In this document: piece by piece, positions 22,980-36,046 of the stretch
Numbering within the stretch: position 1 is the first letter of the stretch
Layout of the letters: each line of letters starts with the position of its first letter
Assembly (NCBI GenBank): GCA_003550325.1
Contig: QKWP01000834.1
Location: forward strand, 9,814 to 73,813
Direction of reading: 5' to 3'
DNA length: 64,000 nucleotides
Origin: Gigaspora rosea
Taxonomy: Eukaryota; Glomeromycota; Glomeromycetes; Diversisporales; Gigasporaceae
Position numbers and translations under genes: made by a program
Notes under the pieces: generated by a model
What the model was told of the DNA's origin: nothing
Databases searched by the model: none
Seen by the model: only the letters and a program-made list of their open reading frames with translations

Positions 22980-23360
22980 AAAACACTTTTGAGCAATACC
23001 TTTATTCATACTGCCCTATCTTCTTACCTATACGAAGAAACTAAAACTGCTAACTTGCTTCAGACTTCTGCTTATACTACACCTGTTAAATATAATATCA
23101 AAATTGATTAAAAACTATACCAAGCTATTATTGATAGTGGAGCTTCTATCAGTATGATCGCACATCAACTAGTCCAGGATTTAGAATTAAAAATAGAACA
23201 AGCCTCTACAAGCCTTATTATATCTGCTACTAGAACCTTTTCTCACTCTTAGGAATTATTCAAAACTTACCTGTAGAAATAGATAGTGCTATTATTTCTA
23301 TTATTATCGAAGTAGCTCTTGCCACTTCCTACTTACTATTGCTTGGGAATGACTGGTCAA
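22980..23360 (+). pseudogene. Retropepsin-like aspartic protease remnant
   Basis: The frame ALSSYLYEETKTANLLQTSA leads to YQAIIDSGASISMIAHQLV, the D-S-G-A-S active-site motif of Ty3/Gypsy proteases. A hydrophobic beta segment follows (ASTSLIISATRT). One in-frame TAA precedes the motif and a TAG follows. The second half is frameshifted, ending near LLLLGNDW. Confidence 0.7.
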
Positions 23361-23603
23361 AGAAAGTTAAAGCTAGTTATAATTGAAAAATGGACGCTAC
23401 TCTTTTAAATAGAAAAGCAAGAAATATACTATTCCTACCTCCTATAAAAGCAACCAATCATTACCTTCACAATCTACTATTATTGACCCTGCTAAGTTAG
23501 ACACTTATGAACAGGAATATTATTGCCTCAAGAAGTTTATACTTTTACCACCCAAGAACCAAACACCACCTCTATCTTTGATGATAATGCCAACCCATGG
23601 ATT

Positions 23604-24540
23604 ATTTACTAACCACGGCATAGAAAATGTAACCTTCCTAACCCTTATGTATGTGGCAATTGTGGATTATCTCATCATTTCTTTACCAACTTTCCTACCA
23701 ATCACTGCAACTAGTGATGCCACTGAAATTGATTTTTGAAAAAGGCCTATTTCGTCTTCATTAGAGAAAATTAAAATTTTTTATAAGGAAAAGCAAATAA
23801 AATTTATATAGATATGCTCCTTATAATTTCGTTTATTCAAAAAAAGTATCAAATAATTTCGTCTTTCAAGTAAAATAGGTTAAAAACAATTTCATCTTCA
23901 AATTTTAATTTCGGGTTTTAGAACCCGAAATGCTTTCGTCCTCATGTATAACTGCAACTATTGTTACTAGAATAAATATATTGCTGTCCACTGCCTACAA
24001 CAAGTACCAAAATGAACCTCTTACCATACTTGCAATAGTAATGACCATTTGTACTAAACCTGTTCTGAAAATACCTGCTATACCTGTAAAGCAACTAAAC
24101 ATATTGCTGTCGACTGTCCTTTTGAAGCCCTTAAGAAACAGAACTGAATCTGCCAATATGAATGTAATCCTGATGATATTGAAGCCCGTAAAATGTATAA
24201 CTATAGCTCAAGACATACTCACCACTGCTATCACTACAAAAAACCAAATAGACCAGAAGATTTACAAGTTCTTAACAATCAGTTTGTTTGTTGAGGATGT
24301 GTCTTTGACTACCATTATGAACTCCCACCAAATGACCCTCAACACATATATTATTATGGTCATAGAGAAAGACATGGAACTCTTGTTCAATGTAAAATCT
24401 GTGAAGAAACCAGATTTACCTCTAAAATGCATAATTTAGAAAGCCTAGAACAAGCCCTTTGGTTTTGTGATCTTGAACACCTCTATGCCTATAAAGCGGA
24501 ACAGAACCTTCTTTATAATTCTAATTTCAATTTGTGAACC
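23604..24540 (+). pseudogene. Cys/His-rich block between protease and RT, with extra zinc knuckles
   Basis: In one frame, ignoring stops and the MITE at 23,712-23,950, there is a series of Cys/His motifs: VCGNCGLSHHFF, CNYC..NKYIAVHC, CYTCKATKHIAVDC (a full C-x2-C-x4-H-x4-C), then CQYEC, HHCYHY, VC.GCVFDYHYE and QCKICEETRF. Several in-frame stops (TGA, TAA, TAG) show decay. Ty3/Gypsy elements normally carry zinc knuckles only in Gag, so a second cluster downstream of the protease is unusual. It could be an accessory nucleic-acid-binding domain or a captured host segment. Confidence 0.55.
23712..23950 (-). mobile_element. 239-bp hAT-like MITE family A (copy 2)
   Basis: TAGTGATGCCACTGAAATTG...CCTCATGTATA, flanked by the perfect 8-mer ACTGCAAC (23704-23711, 23951-23958). 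It interrupts the Cys-rich block of the Gypsy relic. Same length as the copy at 16,821. Confidence 0.9.
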
Positions 24541-24674
24541 AGAATTAGACATTATACTGAGTCCAACAAAAGCACTGGATCTCAGTATGAAATGAACCAA
24601 ACCTCTATTTTTCGACTTGCAAAGATTTTCTTACAAGAATTAGACCAAAGCCTAATTAAGCTTTAGAACCTTTA

Positions 24675-25283
24675 ATGACTAACTGCATTAACCAACCATG
24701 GAGTCAAGAAAAAATGTCATTAGTACTTCGTACTAAACATGGCATATTAGAAAACAGTGAAGAATTTCAATTACAACAAACCTTTAAAATTTCTTTTGAT
24801 ACTAGCTATCCTGAATTTTGTAAAGAAACTGCTCTTGCTAATCTTAGAAGAAACTTCTCAGATATACCTATTGACCTTTGCAAGAAATGTATTCATATCA
24901 AGTACCAGAAAAAACTTGATAAATATGATGAATACTGTATGGAATGTGTACCGCTTCCACTACTAATATTTGAACCAGAACCAGAAACTATATCTCTAGA
25001 ACCTATTTTAAATGACCAGAATATTGTTACTATAGCAGCTTTTGGAAAATTACAACAAGTTGTCCAACAGAACCAGACCATTAAACAACTTCAACAACAA
25101 GTCCAAAAACTTGAACACTTTAATCAACAATTGCTTTGCCTTATCCACCAAGATACCCAATACCTGCAACAGAAAACTGAAACTTTTGCTACTCTTTCAC
25201 AGATACAAATTTTTTTAAATAATCCTAGATATGATGACAAACTATTTGCTGAGCCAAACAATAGTATAGACAAACCCCTTTGA
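24675..25283 (+). pseudogene. Coiled-coil ORF fragment upstream of RT
   Basis: A 202-codon open stretch, the longest intact piece of the relic, begins MTNCINQPWSQEKMSLVLRT. Residues ~75-98 contain CKKCIHIKYQKKLDKYDEYC followed by MEC, a possible Cys cluster. Residues ~120-170 are Gln-rich with heptad-like spacing (KLQQVVQQNQTIKQLQQQVQ), a likely coiled coil. It continues the frame order of the Cys-rich block and stops about 220 bp before the RT remnants. No enzyme family was recognised. It probably belongs to the same accessory region of the polyprotein. Confidence 0.5.
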
Positions 25284-25499
25284 ACATTACCTCCTAGATT
25301 TAATATCTACCCCTGTATATAGTATAAACACCCTTATTCTCTATAAAGAATATATTTTGACTCCAACTATTTTGCTAAATACAGTCCTCTTGCTGCAGAC
25401 CAAGGATTTAAATTTAAATATTTATTTAAGAAATTTGCAGACATAGAAATTTGCAGACATTTTTGCAACAAACATTAATGAATTGGAATGAACTAATTT

Positions 25500-27050
25500 A
25501 GTCTTTCACTATATTTTTACAGAAGATGTACCACCAATTCGTTTTAGATCTTATTTCATACCTCTAAGTGAACAGACATTTATTAAAGAGGAAATTTAAT
25601 AGATGATAGACCATAAACTCATTTGACCCTGTTGTCCTAGTGAAAAGAAAAATAGCAAATTATGCTTTTGTATAGACTACTAGAAACTTAACAACATTAC
25701 TAAAAAGGATGCATACCTACTACCTCGCATTGATGAAATGTTAAATACTCTTGCTGGATCACATTGGTTTCTACTTTGGATCTTGCAAATGGATACTGTC
25801 AAGTAGCTATGCACCCTTGTGATAAAGAAAAGACTGCTTTTGTAACTCACTATGGAACTTACAAGTTCAATATGATGCCTTTTGGATTTGTAATACCCCT
25901 GCTACATTCCAAAAACTAATGGATCGAGTAGGACTCCGAATAATCTATATGAGGTTATATTTGAGTATCATAGTAAAAATTTTTTTGGTTAGCACTTTTG
26001 GTTTGGTATATTAAACTATATTTCATACATTAGATCGAACTTTCACCCATTTTTACTTATTAAAAAAAAAAATTTGAAAAGTTCAAAATCTCTTAAGCCA
26101 GTTTACTCTACAAGTTACCAAGGATCACAAATATATATGGCACAAAATGTACTAAAAAACTTTTTAAAAAAAAAAAAAAGCCGTTTCGACCTATTTTTAC
26201 CCCTCTCTTCCTTTTACCCCTCTCTTCCTTTTATCTCTCTCTCTTTTTTACCTCTTTCTCCCTTTTACTCCTCTCTCCTTTTTACCTGCCGGATTACTAT
26301 TATAACCCAGATTTTTTATTAGCACATTCCAAATATAACATTTATAAAATTACCCCACTAGCATTCTTTAAAATATACCTATTTTGCCATTTAGTGGGTT
26401 TCAAATATAACCTTTTTCTCTAATACCTACTTTTCAAATATAACCTTTTTTAAAAAACGGCCCACCATTAGCTATTTTTTAACTATAACCTTACATAGAT
26501 TATTCGGGGTCCTGATTGAGTATATGATGGAATTGCTAGGAAATTTGTAGTAGTGTACTTAAATGATACTATAGTATACTCTCGAACATTCGATGATTAT
26601 CTTAACCACTTGAATGAAGTATTTTAAAAGATCAAGCAAGCTGAATTACGTCTTAATATTGAGAAATATAACTTTTGGATACAACAACTACTTTTCTTAG
26701 GACATATAATTGCACCTAGTTAAGTAGCTCCTTATTTTACTAAAATTGAAGCTGTACAGAAGATTCAACCACTACAAAATATAACCCAACTTCACTCATT
26801 TTTAGGATTAGCTGGATATTATAGACAATTTATCCAAAATTTCTTTGCTATTGCTAAACAATTGAACCGATTGTTACAAAAAGATGAACTATACCGATGG
26901 ACCCTTGTTCAACAAGAAGCTTTTAATGAATTAAAAGACCAGCTTACTGTTGCACCTATATTAGCCTACTATAATTTTAGAAAACTCTTTATTCTGGTTA
27001 CTAATACTTTTATTATAGATTTGGTGCCATTCTTAGTCAACTAGACTAAA
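25500..27050 (+). pseudogene. Reverse transcriptase and start of RNase H remnant
   Basis: Recognisable Ty3/Gypsy RT blocks occur in order: VPPIRFRSYFIPLSEQTF, KLCFCIDY.KLNNITKKDAY, LLPRIDEMLNTLAGSHWF, LDLANGYCQVAMHP, KTAFVTHYGTYKFNMMPFGF and PATFQKLMDR. After the insertion at 25,930-26,513 come FVVVYLNDTIVYSR, LRLNIEKYNFW, FLGHII, LGLAGYYRQFIQNF and FNELKDQLTVAPILAYYNF. The YxDD catalytic box reads YLNDT, so an active-site Asp is lost. Stops and 1-base deletions add to this. RNase H ends soon after, where the hAT-like element at 27,116 begins. Confidence 0.8.
25930..26513. mobile_element. 584-bp hAT-like element in RT, TIR AGGACTCCGAATAATC
   Basis: TIRs AGGACTCCGAATAATCTATA and AGGACCCCGAATAATCTATG are flanked by GATCGAGT and GATTGAGT (25922-25929, 26514-26521; 7 of 8). 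Removing it rejoins the RT reading frame across PATFQKLMDR and VVVYLNDT. The interior has a CCTTTTACCCCTCTC pyrimidine-rich microsatellite at 26,200-26,290. No transposase. Confidence 0.8.
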
Positions 27051-27115
27051 ATCACAAGTAACACCCTATTGTCTATACAAATAAAAGACTATAGAAAGAA
27101 GAAGTAAATAGGAAC

Positions 27116-28385
27116 TAGGGTGCGGGACTATACATGCTGGCAAAACCCGGACAAATTCCAAATAATAAAAAAACAATTGCTATTTATAAAAGATTAAATC
27201 AAATAAATAATCTTAATATTTTGTAAATATATTATTTATAACTATAAGAATATATATGATTTGTTTAAATAAAGATTATTAATAAAGTTTTTGAGATATT
27301 AGTAATACTAGAATTTGGGATTTGGGATTTGGGATGACGGACAAATCCCAAACTATAGTAAGTCGGGATTTTGCCAACATGTATATGCGGGACAGGTCGG
27401 GTTTGACCTGAAATTTTGTGGATCAGGTTTAGATATAGGTTAGGTTCAAATTATTGACCCATTAATAAATCGGGTCAGGTTTGGGTTTCTGTTCATTGAC
27501 CTGTAAAACCTGATCATACCCGATATAATTCAGTAATTTTAAAAATAGGTAGTTGCATGATGCAGTTGTATTTAAACCAGAAATATTATACATATAAGTA
27601 CTATTTATATACTAAATAAACTTGATTATGCTAAGTGATTTATTTGTTATAAAGAAAAAAAATAAATCTGTTACTGGATGTTTTGTATCCAATAACAGCG
27701 CATTTGGTTTTAAATTTAATACAAATTCAAAACCAGATACTGTACTTTGTTAATTGTGTCATGTAAAAATAATCACCCTGTGATCCTTCAGAACTTTAGT
27801 TAGCCAAATAAAACCGTTATTAGTTGCTATACTTAATTTTGTTTCATATAATATTATAGCTATCTCAGTATGCTCATATAATAGTATTTACTAGCACAGC
27901 ACATCAACATATGCCCAATCAAATACAAGATTTTGCTGACACCATTCTAGATGCGTTAACTATACACTTCATTAATGCAAGCATAACTACGTTTTTGGTA
28001 TTCTTACCCAATCTATTTGATTTACCCTATTTATCATTAAAAAAGAAAACAGAATAATATAAATAATATCTTCTATTTTAGAAAATATTAATATTAAGAT
28101 GTACTTATACATATAACGTTCCTGGTTTTAGTGCGACTGCGTCGCAAGCTACTCTAATTAAAATAATTATTATAGTAATTAGTCACTGTTTAGTTACTTT
28201 TTACACATCCTTAATTAAATTTATGTGAGCATAAAAATATTCGAGTTTGGTCGGGTCGGGTTTTGGAATGGACCCAACTCGAACCCAATAAAAATTTTAT
28301 AACGGGTCAGGTACAGGTCAGGTTTTAATTAGGTTCGGGTCAGGTTTAAAAGAACTCGATCCAACCCAACCTGTTTCGCACCCTA
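27116..28385. mobile_element. 1.27-kb hAT-like element, TIR TAGGGTGCG
   Basis: The ends TAGGGTGCGGGAC and (inverse) TAGGGTGCGAAAC are flanked by ATAGGAAC and ATAGCAAC (27108-27115, 28386-28393; 7 of 8). CGGGTCAGGTTT-like subterminal repeats occur at both ends (27,380-27,500 and 28,240-28,370), a common hAT trait. A further MITE (27,129-27,385) is nested 13 bp from the left end. No transposase ORF. Confidence 0.82.
27129..27385. mobile_element. 257-bp hAT-like MITE, TIR TATACATGCTGGCAAAA
   Basis: TIRs TATACATGCTGGCAAAACCC and TATACATGTTGGCAAAATCC are flanked by the perfect 8-mer TGCGGGAC (27121-27128, 27386-27393). GGGATTTGGGATGACGG-like inner repeats. The TATACATG start is shared with the 239-bp family A. 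Confidence 0.9.
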
Positions 28386-28393
28386 ATAGCAAC

Positions 28394-29110
28394 TATTAGT
28401 GATTTTTTAAAAATTTTTTAAAAAAATTGCTATTTGTGTTTCTAGTATATTGCCTATTTTTGCTATCCATACTTTTATAAAAATAAAATTGTTTCAGGTT
28501 TGTTTTTGATCTATTTTACTTAAAATTTGAAATTTTTAACACTTTTTTTAAATAAATAAAATTATATAAAAAGCATAATATATAAACTTTATTTGCTTTT
28601 TTTATAAAAAATTTTAATTTGTCTAATGAACCTGAAATAGGTCTTTTACAAAAATCAATTTCAGTAGTATAACTAGTTATATAAAATATATTATAACTAA
28701 AGTTATAAAATTAAACTCTTGTATAGTGATAATAATTAGCTATTAATATAAAAAAAATACAAATAGCAAAATAGAAGGTACAAATAACAATATTTTCTTT
28801 AAATAATAAAATTCAAAATAGCAAAAAAAAAACTATGCTTTTTAAGTACATATTATTTTTTAAAATAATTTTATTATATATGCTTTAAATTTTTTAAAAC
28901 TAAATATAACAAAATTTGATAACTAAATATTAAAATATAAACTTAAATACTAATAAAACAATTGCTATTTATATATTTTAAAACAAAAAAAAACAACCAA
29001 TAGAAAGCACTCTAAATATAAATTAATAATATACAAGTTAATAAAATAATTGATTTAGTAAATTTATAAAACCAATATATATAAATACAAAAAATAACTT
29101 TATATTTATT
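28394..29110. other. AT-rich DNA with a decayed family A MITE
   Basis: About 28,486-28,675 aligns by eye with the 239-bp family A element (TTTGATCTATTTTACTTAAA through AAAATCAATTTCAGTAGTAT), with many substitutions and a missing left tip. The rest is A/T-rich with no gene. Confidence 0.6.
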
Positions 29111-29398
29111 AGAACCCCAAACATCTCTCATATAGATTATAACTGGATTTTGGCCAATTTTAACCTAATTTGCTAAAAATAACAAACCTATATTTACTTA
29201 AATAACTTCTGATTTAGTGATCAGAATTGAATGTACTTTTTTTTGTTAGATGTGCCTTACTAAGAGCTTCATTTCAAAAAAAGTTTATTCAAATTGAACT
29301 ATTGGATGCCAAGATAATTGCCAAAAACTGTTTTTTTGCTTTAAAAATTTTGGGGGTTTTTGCTAAAATAGACTTCTGTACTAGATATCTGGGGTCCT
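29111..29398. mobile_element. 288-bp hAT-like MITE, TIR AGAACCCCAAACATCT
   Basis: The left end AGAACCCCAAACATCTC pairs with the inverse of the right end, AGGACCCCAGATATCTAG. The flanks TATTTATT and TATATATT agree at 7 of 8 positions. The TIR resembles that of the element at 25,930 (AGGACYCCRAA), so they may be one family. The frame at 29,227-29,409 lies inside it and shows no homology signal. Confidence 0.6.
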
Positions 29399-29696
29399 TA
29401 TATATTTAAAAAATAGTAATATTAAAAATTTTTAATTGGATATTGAATTCAAATTATACTTTATTTAAAAAAATTAAACTTTAATATAAATATATTTTTT
29501 GAATTTAAATATAAAAATATTTTAAAATAATTCAATTTAGATGTAATCAAATTTGATATTTACAATTTGAATAAATAAGTTTTATATTAATTAAAATACA
29601 ATACCTAAGCTTGGAATCTTGAGCAGCAATTATATAATATAAATTATAAGTATATATTTTATTTTGTTATTGAATTTTTTTACTCTTTATCTAGAG

Positions 29697-30271
29697 TAGA
29701 GGTTAGACCTGGATGAAAATTGTCACCCGGTCACCCATGTGATTTGAAATCGGGTGACCCAGGTGAAAACGGATTGTATATAAGGGTCCTACTCTTCGAA
29801 CTATGGATTATTGGGTGAACAGATCACAAGATCAAAGTGTGATTAATACGCATGCCAGTAATGATTACTGTGTGTGCGAAAAATTAGAGCGTTCGGTCAA
29901 CTATGCAAACAAAAACTATATATAGTACCATATAAGAATTAATTTTTAAGATCTTATGATCAGAATAGTAATCAGATAGTGACGGGGGTTATTTATATTT
30001 AATTAATAGTACTGTAGTAAAGAATGTCTTGTGGGCTTTCGGATGTCTAGAGCAAATAGCTCTATTTCTCAATTATTTTAGCGTAATCAATTTTTAAAAG
30101 CCTTTATGAAGTTATGTTATAAAACCTCATTACTCTTACCGTTATAACCAATCGAATGAATGCTCTTCTATGATCTTAAACCCGATTTTGACCCGGGTTG
30201 TAAAATCCTGACCCGGGTGAACCGTTTCGACACGAGTAACCCGGTTTACTACAACTTGGGTCTAAACTCTA
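29697..30271. mobile_element. 575-bp hAT-like element, TIR TAGAGTTTAGACC, 8-bp TSD
   Basis: Ends TAGAGGTTAGACCTGG and (inverse) TAGAGTTTAGACCCAAG, flanked by the perfect 8-mer ATCTAGAG (29689-29696, 30272-30279). CACCCGG/CCGGGT subterminal motifs occur at both ends. Related to the element at 4677. Confidence 0.88.
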
Positions 30272-30279
30272 ATCTAGAG

Positions 30280-31802
30280 ATATTAATTAATTATTTGGGT
30301 TATGTTTTAACTAATTTTTATAAAATCTGCCAAGATTAATAATGACTCAGTCTTTAAAACTTCAGTTGTTTTAATTAGTATAGATCATCTAATAGGTGCA
30401 TCTGCAACAATTTTTTTTGTTTTTACTAGAGTAGCTATATATTAATACTCTTATTATCTAATTATAATATGCAAGTAATATTAAAAAGTATATAAATTTA
30501 TTATTTTTAATAACAGATTTTTTACTAAAATTTTTTCAAGATATAGTTTATAATAACTATATAATCTATAAAACCAAAATCATGATCTTTTTATAAAAAA
30601 TAAATACTATAGTGTGAGTATTTGTTTACTAAATTTGTTTGTTTAGTTATTTAGTATAATAGAAATATAAGATATACTATAGTTGAGTAAGTTCTGTATA
30701 TATATTTTTATAAAAATAATCTATAAAGGTTTTTAAATTTATTTATTTATTTTTCTTTACAAGATAGTACTACAAATATAATTAGTATATTAAACTATCA
30801 TAGAATAAAGCACAGAGCACATTATACTAACAATTATATTAATTTTTTTTAAAAATATAAAATCTTGAATTTATTGAATTTTATTATTCATTATATAAAG
30901 AGAGCCCATTACCCAATTGAAATAACTAAAATAACAAATCTTGAAAATCAACAATCAGAATATGTTGGATTTTTTTAAACAAATTACTAAGCTAAAATAA
31001 TAAAAGATTCTAATTAAAGTAACATTATAATTAAAGGAATAAAAATTAACAAGGATAAGAATGTTTTAATTAATAAAATATTGATAAAAGATAGTGATTT
31101 CAAACCCTTTTATGGTGCAAGAATATAGTAAAGTTTATTAAGGACTCTATTTGTGGTTAAATAATCAACATAATATTTATTTATTGAATTTTTAACTAAA
31201 AATCAATTTTTAAGTTAAATATATTTTTTTTGTTTATCAATAGCATTTGAATTTTATATATTATCCAAGATTTAATTTGTTTCTTTTAGTTTCGTTTAAG
31301 TTATTTATTTAAACTTTTATTTTCATGTGATTTACCTTGTTTTTTTGTAAATAATTGTAGTTTAGAACTTTTAAAAAATCATTCATTATATTTGAACTAA
31401 CAAGGCACGAAAAAAACAAAACTCAACATGTATACATAATATGTTATTTTATTGTAGTATAATTCTAAATTTGTTTACATTGTTTGAATATTTTATTTTA
31501 CTAAAACCAATAAACAATTTGCTTTTTGAAATATTAATTATTTATAAATTCACAAATAATTATTATTCGACAATCTTTTGATATTGATATAAATTTTTTC
31601 ATATATTTTTTATATTACGTGAAAATTTTCAAGCTATGACCGATTTGGTATTATAAAGACGGATTTTTTTATCATAACTAATATTCTAAAATGACGAGCG
31701 TGTGTACTGTGACGATCTTTTATAACAGATAATACGTTTCGATTATTTTCTTTAGTTAAGAATCGTTTTTTTTTCAAGAAAACATGAATTTTCCCAAGTA
31801 AA
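30280..31802. other. AT-rich intergenic DNA, no gene seen
   Basis: No coding signal, array or TIR pair was convincing. Mostly A/T tracts with scattered short frames. Confidence 0.55.
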
Positions 31803-32000
31803 ACTAACTTTACTTACTAAGTAAAGTTGTTCAACATACCATCTTTTACTTAACCTCAACCTTTTTCTAATAGCTTTTTTCGTTATACGTTTTGGCGCAG
31901 TAAAGTGTTGGAACGTATCACGAAAAAGCTTATTAATAAAAGGATACCAAATTTAGATGGTATGTTTTTGAATAACTTTACTTAGTAAGTAAAGTTTATT
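31803..32000. repeat. ~200-bp palindromic element, AACTTTACTTACTAAGTAAA ends
   Basis: The same self-complementary 19-mer CTTTACTTACTAAGTAAAG stands at both ends, followed inward by ACATACCATCT and its inverse. An inner inverted pair (TCGTTATACG / CGTATCACGA) completes a MITE-like structure. No TSD was resolved. Confidence 0.6.
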
Positions 32001-32672
32001 TTTACATTGAAAAAAAAATAAAGATTCCTTGTAATATGTTCAAATATCCACATTCGTTACCTTATATGGGAGAATGGACATTAATATTGCTCCATTGAGA
32101 GAATCACTTAATATTGTTAAGTAAGTAATCGCCACTTAAAATTGATTTAAGTTTGAGATTGTTTTAATTAACATAAAACCTACAAAATCATGACTAAGAA
32201 AAATAATCCAAGAAATGTTTTTATTTATTCGAAATTATTAAAAGAACTTATTTATCCACTTTAAATATTAAATCAGATTATATCTAAGCATATAGAGTTA
32301 TTTTTAAAATATTTCAATCAATTCAAGTTCGATTTTTTAAATATATAAGACAATGAAATCGATATCTAGTTCAGAAACAAAGTTAGATAATCATTATATG
32401 AAATCAGGTTAGACCATTCGCTCCATTGGTTCCATTGGCACCATTCCAATGGAAGTTTATCCATTACCAATCCTGGTTACTAAATATTTGCACAATATAT
32501 ACATTACCCCTTAAATTCAGTTTAAATGGATCCCATATAGTATATAACCCAGTTTTTTTTATAACTGGATAAGTTTATATTACACGAAGAGGGTTTTTCG
32601 GCCGACGTATGTACAAAAAAAAAAGTTTATGACGTGATTACAAAAAAGTTTATGCCAAGGTCGCACAAGTCC

Positions 32673-33338
32673 TTAATTACGAGATTGTAAAGCTTCGAGG
32701 TTATCGTTATAAACTGAATTTGCAAAAACGAGGACTTCATGGCCAACGCGAGATGAATTAAAATTATTAGGGCTTTGTATATAGTTTATCTTCATATTTA
32801 CACCATATTTAATGAAAGCCTCATGATCAAACGAAGGTTTCGTGATATGTGTAAATAAAAAATTTACTTAAAAACTTGAAAAAAAGAAACTTCGATAGGT
32901 TTCACATATTAAATTGGGTGGACCTGCAAATGGAAATTATTGTGTTGAATGTTAATATCTGATATATTTATATGTGAAACCAAGTTACTATTAATAAATT
33001 ACTATAAATAAATAAATAATAACAGATAACGATAAAATTACGAAATTGATTAATTGATTTATCGTTACAAAGTTACATAAATAGTACTGTACGTAATGTT
33101 AATTACCGAATTGATATAATTGATATAATATGACAAATTCCAAAAAATATAAAAAATATAAATGCAATCCAAATGCGACAATGTAATACAACTTCCGATC
33201 GTGCGCAGCAAATTTATTAGCTTTAAGGAAGTTAAATTCCGGATTAATGCATATCGATACAAGTATTAAAGTTAAAATTTCCACACGTGGGTACGCCCAA
33301 TAATTACGATTACTAAATATATCTGGTTTTATATTCAT
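32673..33338 (-). CDS. Hypothetical three-exon gene (weak)
   Basis: On the minus strand an ATG at 33,338 opens MNIKPDIFSNRNYWAYPRVE, runs to an exon end at 33,107 (G then GTAATT), and can join in phase to 32,923 after a TTTGCAG acceptor (GPPNLI). A second short intron would lead to a last exon (ITKPSFDHEAFIKYGVNMKI, VGHEVLVFANSVYNDNLEAL) that ends with TAA at 32,673-32,675. The last exon is open for about 60 codons and looks protein-like. The second intron would be only about 39 bases, shorter than the others here, so the model may be wrong. I recognise no family. It would be transcribed divergently from the kinase gene. Confidence 0.3.
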
Positions 33339-33654
33339 TTTCGATCCAAAATGTTATAAGCCTTTTATATGTTGTGATCACTTGCAATCTAGTGAACAAA
33401 ACCATGTCGCGTTTTTTGTATCTTTTATGTGATCTCATTTTGAAACATAATAATTATGTATATAAACACTCAACTTCTCATGATTGATACTTGATTTTTT
33501 TATTTTTTTTTTTTTTCATGACCTTAATGTTTTAATGCCGTAGTCCGGTTAAAATTCCGCCGTAATCCGTCTTTTTATGTTACGATTTGTTTTTCATTCT
33601 CATTGAAAAATCGCCTGATTCTTGTCTTGGTCACACCCTTAAAAACATTTAGTC

Positions 33655-33815
33655 ATGTATGAACATATAAATTTCCGTATTAATATTTTTTCCAAGCTTT
33701 TACAAAAGCAAAATCCACCCAATCGACCACAAAATAATAATAATAAACCAAAAATAAAGAATTTTATACGTCAACGCTTCAAAAATGCCCCCGTGTATAT
33801 CAAGAATCGTGCAAG
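33655..33815 (+). other. Candidate alternative 5' exon of the kinase gene
   Basis: An ATG-initiated frame (MYEHINFRINIFSKLLQKQN..) ends at ..KNRA + AG before GTATTG. Directly before the kinase ATG, at 34,232, stands a TTTTTAG acceptor. Joining 33,815 to 34,232 keeps frame and would add about 54 basic, Asn/Lys-rich residues. The 416-base intron is longer than the others in this gene (85-118). It may instead be untranslated or chance. Confidence 0.35.
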
Positions 33816-34232
33816 GTATTGCAAATCATTACGTATTTATTTTTCCTTATTAATACTTTAATAAATACAATAAAGAAAAAAGCTTTGATGAAAACTTATA
33901 TAAAGGGCACAAAAATTTTTTTTTCTCTCTCTGCAGATTTTCAAATTTTTGCAGTTACCATAACAAGTAAAAATCTTTGTTATCGTAACTTAATTAAACT
34001 TAATTAAAGATTAATTATTGCATACAATTTAATTGGTGCGTTACGTACGCACACTTTTAATCTACACGTAAACATTAGATTATTCCTGTTATTATTAAAT
34101 ATACACAAAATTCGAATTTCATCTCTTTTTTCCATAAAAAATACAATTTAAAAAATATTTATTAAAAAATATTTATAAAAAAATTATTTATTTTAAAAAT
34201 ATTAATTTAGATTTTAAATAAACATTTTTAGA

Positions 34233-35935
<1,703 letters not shown>

Positions 35936-36046
35936 TTATAGTATAATCCTATTACTACAGTATCTATAATTTTGTATCAAAAATCACGTCCACATTTCAT
36001 TTTTTTCGATTAATCTTAAGGCAAGCAATTCTAGTATGCATTTTAT

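Larger units (their letters stand above)
18420..27110 (+). mobile_element. Decayed Ty3/Gypsy retrotransposon with many insertions
   Basis: Plus-strand remnants occur in the order gag, zinc knuckle, aspartic protease, Cys-rich block, coiled coil, reverse transcriptase and start of RNase H. No integrase and no flanking LTR pair could be found, and the 3' side is cut by the hAT-like element at 27,116. Frameshifts and in-frame stops are frequent in every domain. Five other elements are inserted into it. The 5' part (18,425-18,600) repeats a CTGCTACTNTTTGT...GCCCAAGGACT unit three times. Confidence 0.8.

Noticed and set aside
23930..24439. 169-codon Thr/Ile-rich plus-strand frame
   Set aside because: It is an out-of-frame shadow of the Cys-rich block of the Gypsy relic, where CCHC motifs appear in another frame, and it starts inside the inserted MITE.
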